Shown: piece by piece, positions 55,906 through 64,000 of the stretch
Layout of the letters: the number at the start of each line of letters is the position of its first letter
Position numbering within the stretch: the stretch's first letter is position 1
DNA from: Butyrivibrio fibrisolvens 16/4
Lineage (GTDB): Bacteria; Bacillota; Clostridia; Lachnospirales; Lachnospiraceae
DNA: 64,000 bases
Direction of reading: 5' to 3'
NCBI GenBank assembly: GCA_000209815.1
Contig: FP929036.1
Coordinates: forward strand, 2,184,220 to 2,248,219
Made by a program: the position numbers and the translations under genes
The notes under the pieces: generated by a model
What the model was told of the DNA's origin: nothing
Databases searched by the model: none
What the model saw: only the letters and a program-made list of their open reading frames with translations

Positions 55906-56246
55906 ATGCACGAACTAGCTATAACAGAATATGTTTTTAATCTTGTAAAAAAACAGGCCGACGCAGCCGGTGTCAGCCATGTGGATAAAATCCATTTATT
56001 AATTGGTGATCAATGCGATTATGTACCTGAAATTATCGAAGAATACCTTCAGGTGATGAGCGAAGGCACTTCCTTGGAAGGTGTAAAGGTAGATGCCAGC
56101 GTTAAGGAATCTACAATCCTTTGTAAAGACTGTGGCAGCCAATTCACCCGTCACGAATTCAAGGATGTCTGCAGCAAATGTGGCAGTGATAATCTCAAGC
56201 TTAATCGCTGTACTGATTTCATTGTAAAAATATCGAAGTATCCTAA
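55906..56246 (+). CDS. hypA: hydrogenase nickel insertion protein HypA, frameshifted
   Basis: 113 residues if the A5 run at 56226-56230 is read as six, ending DFIVKNIEVS as in the family. Nickel site MHELAI at the start; zinc site CKDCGSQF and CSKCGSDN. It is the only hyp gene on the plus strand, and ends tail-to-tail with hypF, overlapping by 3 bases. HypB is not in the window. Confidence 0.93.
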
Positions 56247-58609
56247 TCATTTATTCCAAGAGATACAGCTTTTATTTGACCTAAACAGATTCCCCCATCA
56301 CCAGGTGGTAGCTGTTCAGAAATGTAAACTTTAAATCCATCTGCTTCAAGGAGTTCTATGGCACGTTCCAACAAAATTCTATTTAGGAAGGTGCCTCCCG
56401 AAAGCACTATCTGCTTATCATCTCCAAGTTTCCCTGAATAAATCGAGGCAATCTCCAAAATATAATCTGCAACAGCATATATAAATCCTCTGGCTATCTG
56501 CTCCTTTGGAACATTATGGCTAATTGCATTTGCAATCTCTAAGAAGATTTCTTCTGTTGAGCCATTTTCCCCAAAGCAAAGAGGATATACCTCCTCAGTT
56601 TTTGAAGCAATATTTTCCAGCTCAATAGGTGCCTGCCCTTCATAGCTGTTATAGTGGCAAATATCAAGCATTGCAGACACCCCATCAAACAGTCTTCCCA
56701 TGGAGGTGGATGTAATCACATTTATATTGTTATCAATGGCAGCTTTGATAAGCTCTGCATTGTCATTTTCTATTAAATTATCCAGCCCATTATTATGAAG
56801 CATTCCCACCAAGATGGTATCACAATTCTTAGCTCCTTCGTCCCCTCCAATCAGTTTAAAAGGCTTCAAATGTGCTACTCGCTCCATACTAATTTCACTG
56901 TCATAGAAAAATACTTCGCTGCCCCAGATAGTTTTATCATCACCGAAACCTGTACCATCAAATGCAAATCCAAGAACAGTACCTTTAAGATTATGCTCTG
57001 CAATGACTGATAACACGTGAGCCTTATGATGTTGCACCTGCTTTATTGGAAGATTCTTTTTGTGGGCTGTATCAATCCCGACCTGTCCACTAAAGTATCC
57101 TGGATGCAAATCTGTCACTATCTCTTTTGGTGAAAACTCAAAGATTTGCTCCATTGCTGCCATTTCGTTTTTGTAAAACTTTTGGCAACTGACAGACTCT
57201 AAATCTCCCAAATACTGACTCACATAGGCAAGTCCATTTTTCACATAACAAAAGCTGGCTTTAAGATCTCCACCCGCAGCAAATAATTCCCCCTTGATAT
57301 CCACATTAATAGGATTTGGTACGTGCCCTCTTCCACGACGTATAAACTGCTGACGTCCTCTGACAATCTTCATAACAGAATCGTCCATTGGTCGAAGTAT
57401 TCTTCTATTATGGCTAAGAAGTGCAACGGGTACATCACCAAGCTCACCTGTGTCCACACGCTCTTTCAGCCAATTTAGCATTCTGTCATTATCAATTTCT
57501 AACACATCACCACTGGCATTGCCGCTAGTCATAATAAGAGGCCCGCATTCCTTTATAAGCATCATCTGAAGCGGATTACAAGGAAGCATGGCCCCTATAT
57601 CAGGACTATTAAGATATACATTTCCTGCAATTTCTTTCTTTAGGTGTGTAAAAGTCTTTTCTTCTTTATTGTAAGAAGTGGATTTCTGACTTTTTCTTCT
57701 AACTAACACTATAGGTCTGGCAGGGCTTTCCAAAACTCTAGCCTCTTCTTCATTTACGTAGGAATATTCCTTTATCTGATCTACGCTTTCAAACATTACC
57801 GCAAATGCCTTGGCCTCACGATGTTTTAGCATCCTTAAAGCTGCTACTGTATCTTTATTAAATGGATCACAAGCCAAATGATATCCACCAATATCCTTAA
57901 CTGCCAGTATTCCCCCCCTGAGTTATCAACTTTGCAGATGCCGAAATATCGTCATCTAAATCGTTTACGTTATAGTTTTCCACGTAGTTATCAACAGACT
58001 TATTGCGGATAATATTGTCTGCACATTTGAACTTTAAACCGATAAATTTCAGACGAGGGCCGCAGGATTTGCAGGCAATTGTCTGAGCGTGTCTGCGTCT
58101 ATCCTTTTTTTGGGTATACTCGGCCCTGCAATCAGGGCACATTTCAAAATCCCCCATTGTTATGGTGTCTCTGTCATAAGGCAACTTTTCGATAATCGAA
58201 TATCTAGGTCCGCAGATTGTACAGCTAATAAATGGATGATGATATCTTCGATTCTTAGGGTCAAATAATTCTTCCTTGCACTTATCACAGGTGGCAATAT
58301 CCGCTGGAATCAATGGAAGATTCTTTTTTGCATCCGTATCTGATTCTACAATCTTAAAACCTGGTTCTACCTGCTGATTAGCTAATTCCTCTTCATCTAT
58401 AGAAGTTATGAAACCTCCAGTAGGAACCTCCGAAGAAATTCTAGTTTTAAAATCTGTAAGCTTTTTTCCTCTCCACTTGCAAGAATACTTACAATTCCTC
58501 CAGTATTTCTAACCCAGCCATCAATATTAAGTTCATCTGCCAGCTTGGCTACCCAAGGGCGATACCCTATCCCTTGGACCAAACCTTTAACAGTGTATTT
58601 TATTATCAT
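56243..58609 (-). CDS. hypF: carbamoyltransferase HypF, with two compensating frameshifts
   Basis: 788 residues after correcting two runs: T6 at 58462-58467 to seven and C7 at 57912-57918 to six. Acylphosphatase domain (VQGIGYRPW), two zinc fingers (CDKCKEEL, CTICGPRYS, CPDCRAEY, CKSCGPRL), YrdC-like domain (KHREAKAFAVMF) and carbamoyltransferase domain (FAFDGTGFGDDKTIWGSE, LSGGTFLNRIL). Passes carbamoyl from carbamoyl phosphate to HypE. ATGA overlap with echF. Confidence 0.93.
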
Positions 58610-59010
58610 ACTGTTTTTGCATCCGGTGTAGCAGGTGCTGCTGGCTTTGCAGCAGGTTTTGGTGGTTCATATGGCACCTCTACCGTATATGCGAATTTTT
58701 CTGGACCTGGCTCCTGATAGCCAGGTGTTATTGATAAGCACTTCTTTGGGCATTTTTCTGCGCAATATCCGCACTGAATGCAATCAAAGCGATTGATACT
58801 CCAGGTCTTGCCTACTCTATCGACTGTGATGGCTCCTGGAGGGCAGCTACGCATGCACATACCGCAAAGAATGCAACTATCCTTATTTATATCTATATGT
58901 CCTCTTGTTCGCTCTGGGTATTCTCTTGGTACAAAAGGATATTGAGTTGTAGCAGGCTCCGAGAAAAGATTCTTTATTACCTGCTTAGTAAAAGGTAAAA
59001 ACTGTCCCAT
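58606..59010 (-). CDS. echF: Ech hydrogenase ferredoxin subunit EchF (NuoI-like)
   Basis: 134 residues from ATG 59010 (AAGGAG 6 bases before). Two [4Fe-4S] motifs CILCGMCMRSCP and CIQCGYCAEKCP carry electrons from ferredoxin to the small subunit. The tail is Pro/Ala-rich (PPKPAAKPAAPATPDA), longer than usual. Preceded by intercistronic element copy B. Confidence 0.9.
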   Translation of the reverse strand: MGQFLPFTKQVIKNLFSEPATTQYPFVPREYPERTRGHIDINKDSCILCGMCMRSCPPGAITVDRVGKTWSINRFDCIQCGYCAEKCPKKCLSITPGYQEPGPEKFAYTVEVPYEPPKPAAKPAAPATPDAKTV

Positions 59011-59024
59011 AATAATCTCCTTAC

Positions 59025-59113
59025 TCCGCATGTCACGCTCTCAATCCTTGTTATCACTCCGTCGCGAGATTGGCTCCTTGAGTGACATCAAGAGATTGAT
59101 AGCTACATGCTCA
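59025..59113 (-). ncRNA. intercistronic structured element, copy B
   Basis: Begins one base after the echE stop and ends 14 bases before the echF start. Outer stem GCATGT/ACATGC and inner TCACTC/GAGTGA replace the pairs of copy A by compensating changes, while the second stem and core blocks are conserved. Confidence 0.65.
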
Positions 59114-59114
59114 T

Positions 59115-60202
59115 TTAACGTTCAGTACAACTAATACAAGGGTCGATAGTTAATACGAGGAGCGGTACGTCACCATACTGGCATCCCTGAAGCGTCTGTG
59201 TGAGAGCAGGGATGTTTGCAAAGGTAGGTGTGCGGACTCTGAATCGATCTAAGAACTTTGTGCCATTTGCTCTGACATGATAGAATGCCTCGCCTCTAGG
59301 CTGCTCAACACGGATAAATGACTCACCATTTGGCATGCCTGTAACCTTGGTATTAATTTCTGTATCAGGAATCTTTTCCACGCACTGTCTGATGATATCT
59401 ATAGACTGGAAGATTTCGCCAATACGTACTTCACATCGTGCATAAGAATCGCACTTGTTGCTTGTGATAACCTCAAAATCCAAATCATTATAGGCAGCGT
59501 AGCCATTCTTTCTCATATCCACATTAATGCCGGAAGCCCTCATCATAGGGCCAACAGCACCACGACGAATGGCATCCTCACCAGTGATGATTCCGATATC
59601 CACCAGTCGGCTCTTAACTGTGTAATCTGTAAGGAAAATATCTGTCATCTCACGGATTTCTTTTTCCATATCATTGAGCTGGCGTACAAAATCCTTAAGC
59701 ATATCATTTGGCATATCCTTTAATACACCACCGATAGTGTTTACCGAAAAATTACACGTCCACCTGTTGATACTTCAAACATATCTAAGATCTTCTCGCG
59801 AAGTCTCCAAGAATGCATAAAAAGTGATTCAAATCCGAATCCATCCGCCAACAATCCAAGCCATAACAAATGACTGTGTAGACGGCTCATCTCGGCCCAT
59901 ATTGTACGAAGATAATCTGCACGACGAGGAACCTCCACATTCATAATATCCTCTAATGCCATACAGTATCCCATGCCATGCATAAATGAACAAATGCCGC
60001 ATATACGTTCCGCAACATAAACCATCTCATTAAAATCTTTTTTGCTTGTAAGGCTCTCTAATCCTCTGTGAATAAATCCTATTGATGGAATTGCTGCTAA
60101 AACCTTCTCATCCTCTAAGACTAGGTCTAAATGAATTGGCTCTGGCAAAACTGGATGTTGAGGGCCGTAAGGTACTATACTTCTGTTTCCCATATTACTC
60201 AC
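59115..60202 (-). CDS. echE: Ech hydrogenase large subunit EchE, frameshifted
   Basis: 362 residues when the A5 run at 59747-59751 (T5 coding) is read as six; the joint is GGRVIFSVNTIGGVLKDMP. Both nickel-binding Cys pairs are present: RICGICSFMHG (Cys68, Cys71) and the C-terminal DPCISCTER. No long C-terminal extension follows, so no endopeptidase cleavage is expected, as in Ech-type enzymes. Site of H2 formation. Confidence 0.92.
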
Positions 60203-60557
60203 CCTCCTTCTCTATAAATGGTGTCTCTACGTCTATACGATATAGCTTGTCATGCAAATCTACCTTAATATTCTCTACATTAAGCCCCCAAAGCTCGTGC
60301 ATTTCATTTTCGTAATAAATGGCTGATTTATATACACGAGAAATTGATGGAACCTCCTCATCACGCTCTGCAATAAGTCTGTAATTTGCAATTTCATATC
60401 CATTAGCAAATGAATATGTCACTTCATAATGCTGCTCTGCCTTTGGGAAAGAACAGCAAATCTGACAAAGTCTCCACAAAGCATTTTTCTTCTCCATAAT
60501 TACCTGAAGGAGCTCTGCCTTATCTATTAAATATAAGTCCTTCTTTAACTCTTGCAT
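60195..60557 (-). CDS. echD: Ech hydrogenase subunit EchD (NuoC-like)
   Basis: 120 residues. 30-kDa-subunit-like signature YYENEMHELWGLNVENIKVDL, which contacts the large subunit. Overlaps echE by 8 bases. Confidence 0.88.
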   Translation of the reverse strand: MQELKKDLYLIDKAELLQVIMEKKNALWRLCQICCSFPKAEQHYEVTYSFANGYEIANYRLIAERDEEVPSISRVYKSAIYYENEMHELWGLNVENIKVDLHDKLYRIDVETPFIEKEGE

Positions 60558-60569
60558 AATTTCCTCCTA

Positions 60570-61013
60570 CTACATAGCCTTCTCCGATGCTGCAAGAGCC
60601 TCAGCTTTTTCCTTAAAAAGAGCAACACCCTTCACTACACCATCAATTATTGATTCTGGTCTCGCTGCGCAACCTGGAACATATATATCCACTGGAATAA
60701 CTGTGTCCGCACCCCCCTTAATGTTGTAGCACTCCTTAAAAATGCCACCTGTGCACGCGCAGGTACCAACTGCTATAACAACCTTTGGCTGTGGCATCTG
60801 CTCGTATATCTGCTTAACTACAGCTTCGTTTTGAGAATTAATGCCACCAGTAATGAGGAAAATATCTGCATGCATTGGATTACCTGTATTGATTACTCCA
60901 AATCTTTCAACATCATAAACAGGTGTTGTGCATGCCAGAACCTCTATATCACAGCCATTGCAGCTACTGCCATCGTAGTGTAAAAGCCATGGCGATTTAT
61001 GTATTGTACTCAT
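60570..61013 (-). CDS. echC: Ech hydrogenase small subunit EchC (NuoB-like)
   Basis: 147 residues. The proximal [4Fe-4S] ligands are Cys18 and Cys21 (SSCNGCDIEV), Cys in GTCACTGG and VPGCAARPE. Electron entry to the active site. Overlaps echB by 4 bases. Confidence 0.93.
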   Translation of the reverse strand: MSTIHKSPWLLHYDGSSCNGCDIEVLACTTPVYDVERFGVINTGNPMHADIFLITGGINSQNEAVVKQIYEQMPQPKVVIAVGTCACTGGIFKECYNIKGGADTVIPVDIYVPGCAARPESIIDGVVKGVALFKEKAEALAASEKAM

Positions 61014-61903
61014 CTCAATGTCCCCCTAATTATCTCTAATAAGAAAAGATTCATTCCTGCTGCAACTATTGTTACTCCCCAGGCAAGCTTTAACATCAGC
61101 TGCCATTTAACTCTTGCAGATGTGTTGTCGATGAGAATTTCAAGGAACCATACTGCTAAAATTGCAATTATTGCACCTATAACTGAAAGTGGATTTTTAT
61201 TAAGGAAGAACAATGCTACGATTCCATAGAGAATCGCGTTTTCATACCACTCTGCTAAGGTAACCATTCCATATTCCTTACCAACCATCTCTGAAGTAAC
61301 ACCCTTTACAACTTCCTGATGAGCATGGTGAGATGTGGAAATATCAAATGGCGATTTCCTAAATTTGATAGTAAGGATAAATATGAATCCTACAAAAAAT
61401 CCTGGTAAATAAATAATATTTGAAAAATCACTGTTTATAACAATGTATGATACATTAAAAGTCTTTGGTATTGTGGCAAGGTAAAAACCAACTGCAACCA
61501 AAAGCTCCATTGGCTCACAAGCCATAATCTGCACCAGCTCACGATGTGTTCCCTGTGAGCTGAATGGAGAATGTGTTGTTGTTGATGCCAAAATCAAAAA
61601 CATTGCTGAAGTCGAAAGCGCAAATACCACCAGCAACAAATCAAAGCCTGCAAAGAAAAGTATTCCTGACAAAATTATGAAGCATAAATATGAGCGAATC
61701 ATAAAAAGCTGCATATTGTTTGCTGTTAAGAATTCCTTTTCAAACAGCTTTTTCAAATCATAGAATGGCTGTAGAACAGATGGACCTCTACGTCCCTGCA
61801 TTCTTGCTGAAATCTTTCTATCAAAACCATCTAACAATCCTATTACTATTGGAGCAAAAATGAGATAACATCCTGCAAGTATTAGTCGTGTACTTAAAGC
61901 CAT
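61010..61903 (-). CDS. echB: Ech hydrogenase membrane subunit EchB (NuoH-like)
   Basis: 297 residues with eight TM helices. Q-like loop motifs RMQGRRGPSVLQPFYDLKKLFEKE and FRKSPFDISTSHHAHQEVVKG of the NuoH family. Couples electron transfer to ion translocation. One-base overlap with echA. Confidence 0.92.
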   Translation of the reverse strand: MALSTRLILAGCYLIFAPIVIGLLDGFDRKISARMQGRRGPSVLQPFYDLKKLFEKEFLTANNMQLFMIRSYLCFIILSGILFFAGFDLLLVVFALSTSAMFLILASTTTHSPFSSQGTHRELVQIMACEPMELLVAVGFYLATIPKTFNVSYIVINSDFSNIIYLPGFFVGFIFILTIKFRKSPFDISTSHHAHQEVVKGVTSEMVGKEYGMVTLAEWYENAILYGIVALFFLNKNPLSVIGAIIAILAVWFLEILIDNTSARVKWQLMLKLAWGVTIVAAGMNLFLLEIIRGTLR

Positions 61904-63840
61904 TAGATTGCACCTCCTATAACGATAATCAAGTAAACAATTATTACGAAGGTCGAAATCATAATAGCTGGAGTAAATAACTTCTTTTCGCCCATAATTT
62001 CTTCCATATAGAAGTTTGCTACGTGCATCTCCTTAGCCTCGCCTGTAGCAGAAATAAAGTTCATATTATCTCCTGCATTGGCGCCACCCATATAGGTTAT
62101 GACAGGCTTATATTTTCCGTTCTTTGTCATTAAGTAGTTCACAAATGGAATGACAAATACACCAACAAGCAAAACAATCATAATAATGATATTTTCGCGA
62201 GAGATAACCTGCTCTACAGCACCAAACATACTTCTTGAAAGTGGCTTCAGCACATTCTGTGAAAGCCAAGGGAATCCTAGGATAAGTGCTACCATCAAAA
62301 ATGCATGGAAAAACATGGAAATGTACTCGTTCTTCTTTGTAAGGTCTCTTGATTTTTCACGCTTAGCTGCACCAAGAATTTTTGACATCCACTTTGTCCA
62401 GTAAAACATTGTGGTAGCAGAACCAAAGCTGATGAAAAGTACCATAAGTGTAGATACATAAACCGATTTTGTATCAATAAATGCCTTTAATGCTGCCCAC
62501 TTTGAAATAAGCATTCCAAATGGAGCAAGGAACATTCCTGCAATACCAATCATAAGAATGAAGGCAAGCTTAGGGAATATTGACATTAAGCCTTGCATAT
62601 CTTCCACGTCACGGCTGCCAATTGTGTTTTCAATAGCACCTACGCACTGGAAAAGCATTGATTTAGAAACTGCATGGAATATTACAAGGAATACTGCTGC
62701 CCAGATTGTTTCCTCATATCCACAGCCTGTACAGGCAACAATCAGGCCAAGGTTTGAAATAGTAGAATAAGCCAAAACCTTTTTTCCATCTGACACTGAT
62801 ATTGCAAGGCAGGATGCTGTTAAGAAAGTAAATCCACCTATAAGGGCTACCATGTTTCCAACATAGTTGTCTGCCATAGCTGTTGTTAATCTGATAAGAA
62901 GATATACACCAGCCTTTACCATTGTTGCACTATGAAGAAGTGCAGACGAAGGTGTTGGTGCAACCATGGCTCCTAACAACCAGCCTGAAAATGGAAACTG
63001 TGCTGATTTTGTAAGGGCTGCAAAAGCAAGCATTGCTATCGGAAGAAGGCAACGCATATCATTTGGTGATAATTTTGCAATACGGATGAATTCGAAAAGA
63101 TTTACTGTGTTGAACCATAAATATCCAACTGAAATAGCTACCGCTAATCCGCAACCACCCAAAAGGTTCATCCACAGTGCCTTGAAGGAATTATTTATTG
63201 CCTCATCTGTGCGGGTATATCCTATTAGAAGGAAAGATGTAACAGATGTAACCTCCCAGAAGAAATACAAGCTTAAGAGGTTAGCAGAAAATACAAGTCC
63301 AAACATAGCACCGAAAAATACAAAGATCATTGCAAGAAAGAAGCTTCTTCTATCTGTAAGCTCTTTGTGATGATGGATGTGATATCCATGCATATAACCT
63401 ACTGCGTAAATTCCAATGAGTGAACCAATCACACCGATGATAAGAATCATTATAAATGTGAGCCAGTCAAACCTCATTGTGTAGGAATATGGAAGCTTTG
63501 GCCCGGCCAATTCCAGCACCGTAGGAATCACAGTAGATACGATAGTAAGAACTGAGATTATTGATTTTTTGTACTTAAACGATAGATATGTGATAAAACA
63601 CATTAAGAATATGTCGCCAACCAGAAATACGTGGCCAAAAGCCTCCTGATATGGCAGTCTAAAATTCAGTGTCTGGCCCCCTGCCAAATACCACCGAATT
63701 CCCGTGAAGACTGAAAGAACCATAACAATTCCACAGCCTAGATAGACGAAAAATGCTCTGCGCTTTGAATTGTGAATCACGGCAGGCAAAATCGCCCAGA
63801 GAAATGGAAAGCAAATCAATGCTGTCACTAAGGTTTCCAT
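61903..63840 (-). CDS. echA: Ech hydrogenase antiporter-like subunit EchA (NuoL-like)
   Basis: 645 residues, about 16 TM helices. Antiporter core with FWEVTSVTSFLLIGYTR and SGWLLGAMVAPTPSSALLHSATMVKAGVYLL, carrying the conserved Glu and Lys of NuoL/MrpA channels. Pumps protons or sodium ions as electrons pass from ferredoxin to H2. First gene of the ech operon. Confidence 0.93.
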   Translation of the reverse strand: METLVTALICFPFLWAILPAVIHNSKRRAFFVYLGCGIVMVLSVFTGIRWYLAGGQTLNFRLPYQEAFGHVFLVGDIFLMCFITYLSFKYKKSIISVLTIVSTVIPTVLELAGPKLPYSYTMRFDWLTFIMILIIGVIGSLIGIYAVGYMHGYHIHHHKELTDRRSFFLAMIFVFFGAMFGLVFSANLLSLYFFWEVTSVTSFLLIGYTRTDEAINNSFKALWMNLLGGCGLAVAISVGYLWFNTVNLFEFIRIAKLSPNDMRCLLPIAMLAFAALTKSAQFPFSGWLLGAMVAPTPSSALLHSATMVKAGVYLLIRLTTAMADNYVGNMVALIGGFTFLTASCLAISVSDGKKVLAYSTISNLGLIVACTGCGYEETIWAAVFLVIFHAVSKSMLFQCVGAIENTIGSRDVEDMQGLMSIFPKLAFILMIGIAGMFLAPFGMLISKWAALKAFIDTKSVYVSTLMVLFISFGSATTMFYWTKWMSKILGAAKREKSRDLTKKNEYISMFFHAFLMVALILGFPWLSQNVLKPLSRSMFGAVEQVISRENIIIMIVLLVGVFVIPFVNYLMTKNGKYKPVITYMGGANAGDNMNFISATGEAKEMHVANFYMEEIMGEKKLFTPAIMISTFVIIVYLIIVIGGAI

Positions 63841-63935
63841 TATTTCCCCCTCCTTATTTAATTACATTATATATACATCTGCTGAACTTCTGATGAAAAA
63901 ATCATATCTATTCCCCAATAGCATTCAGCTATTCT

Positions 63936-63944
63936 AGTATAGCA
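63936..63944 (-). promoter_or_regulatory. extended -10 promoter of the ech operon
   Basis: Minus strand TGC-TATACT, about 95 bases before echA. No good -35 is seen, as is common with extended -10 sites. The rest of 63841-64000 shows no gene. Confidence 0.55.
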
Positions 63945-64000
63945 TACATCTCACAAAATAGTTGCTAATTATTGCGTTTTTTGGTAAAATAGAATAAAAA

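Noticed and set aside
1289..59751. Programmed -1 ribosomal frameshifting at the 15 break points
   Set aside because: The sites lack X-XXY-YYZ heptamers and downstream pseudoknots, occur in unrelated genes, and one needs the opposite correction.
1..64000. CRISPR arrays, tRNAs, transposases, prophage genes
   Set aside because: No regularly spaced repeats, cloverleaf sequences or mobile-element proteins were found on either strand.

Overview
The window reads as an AT-rich Firmicutes chromosome segment, most likely a Lachnospiraceae member close to Butyrivibrio/Pseudobutyrivibrio (inference). The grounds are clostridial-type promoters and AGGAGG ribosome sites, a HrcA/CIRCE-controlled small heat shock gene, a uronate catabolic cluster typical of plant-cell-wall fermenters, reverse rubrerythrin, and a six-subunit Ech-type membrane [NiFe] hydrogenase. 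Most genes lie on the minus strand.

Layout. 1-3.6 kb: a 2-hydroxyacyl-CoA-dehydratase-family pair and unrecognised small genes. 3.6-8 kb: hsp20 with CIRCE, a zinc-type ABC transporter (znuA-znuC-znuB) with an accessory lipoprotein and two small Cys-rich or membrane proteins. 8-13.8 kb: thiamine operon thiE-thiD-thiS-thiF-thiG-thiH-thiC behind a TPP riboswitch and terminator. 13.9-16.1 kb (+ strand): a HicAB toxin-antitoxin unit with a small HTH gene and a nitronate-monooxygenase-like enzyme. 16-27 kb: MalY/PatB-like lyase, DUF3737 protein, a 45-codon gene, then the uronate pathway (kdgA-uxuA-uxuB-uxaC-kdgK) with a divergent AraC regulator. 27-34 kb: a two-TM-region membrane protein, an erythromycin-esterase-family protein, and a Bce-like peptide-sensing module (permease, ATPase, kinase, response regulator). 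34-38.9 kb: membrane-anchored MerR, membrane-anchored MutS-like ATPase, small membrane protein, XRE regulator, lipoprotein serpin. 39-43 kb: a lipase-like polymorphic toxin module. 43-53.5 kb: PqqD-like protein with OPT transporter, reverse rubrerythrin, ASKHA/ferredoxin protein, phosphodiesterase, rdgB, amidase, C1 protease, RNA methyltransferase, candidate sRNA, CheY-like protein. 53.6-64 kb: hypCDE, hypA (opposite strand), hypF and echABCDEF.

Three things stand out. (1) The 39-42.9 kb locus looks like a type VII secretion lipase effector with 'reverse' domain order (lipase first, helical targeting part last), with three small helical partners, a lipoprotein immunity candidate and a truncated duplicate of that lipoprotein joined to a terminator repeat. 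(2) Two approximately 90-nt elements, each starting one base after a stop codon and ending just before the next ribosome binding site, share conserved sequence blocks and show compensatory changes in the putative stem: a candidate structured intercistronic RNA. (3) Fourteen genes carry fifteen reading-frame breaks, every one in a homopolymer run and every one restored by changing the run by one base. This looks like systematic sequence error rather than gene decay, and the gene calls below are corrected accordingly.

No tRNA, rRNA, CRISPR array, transposase or phage gene was seen.
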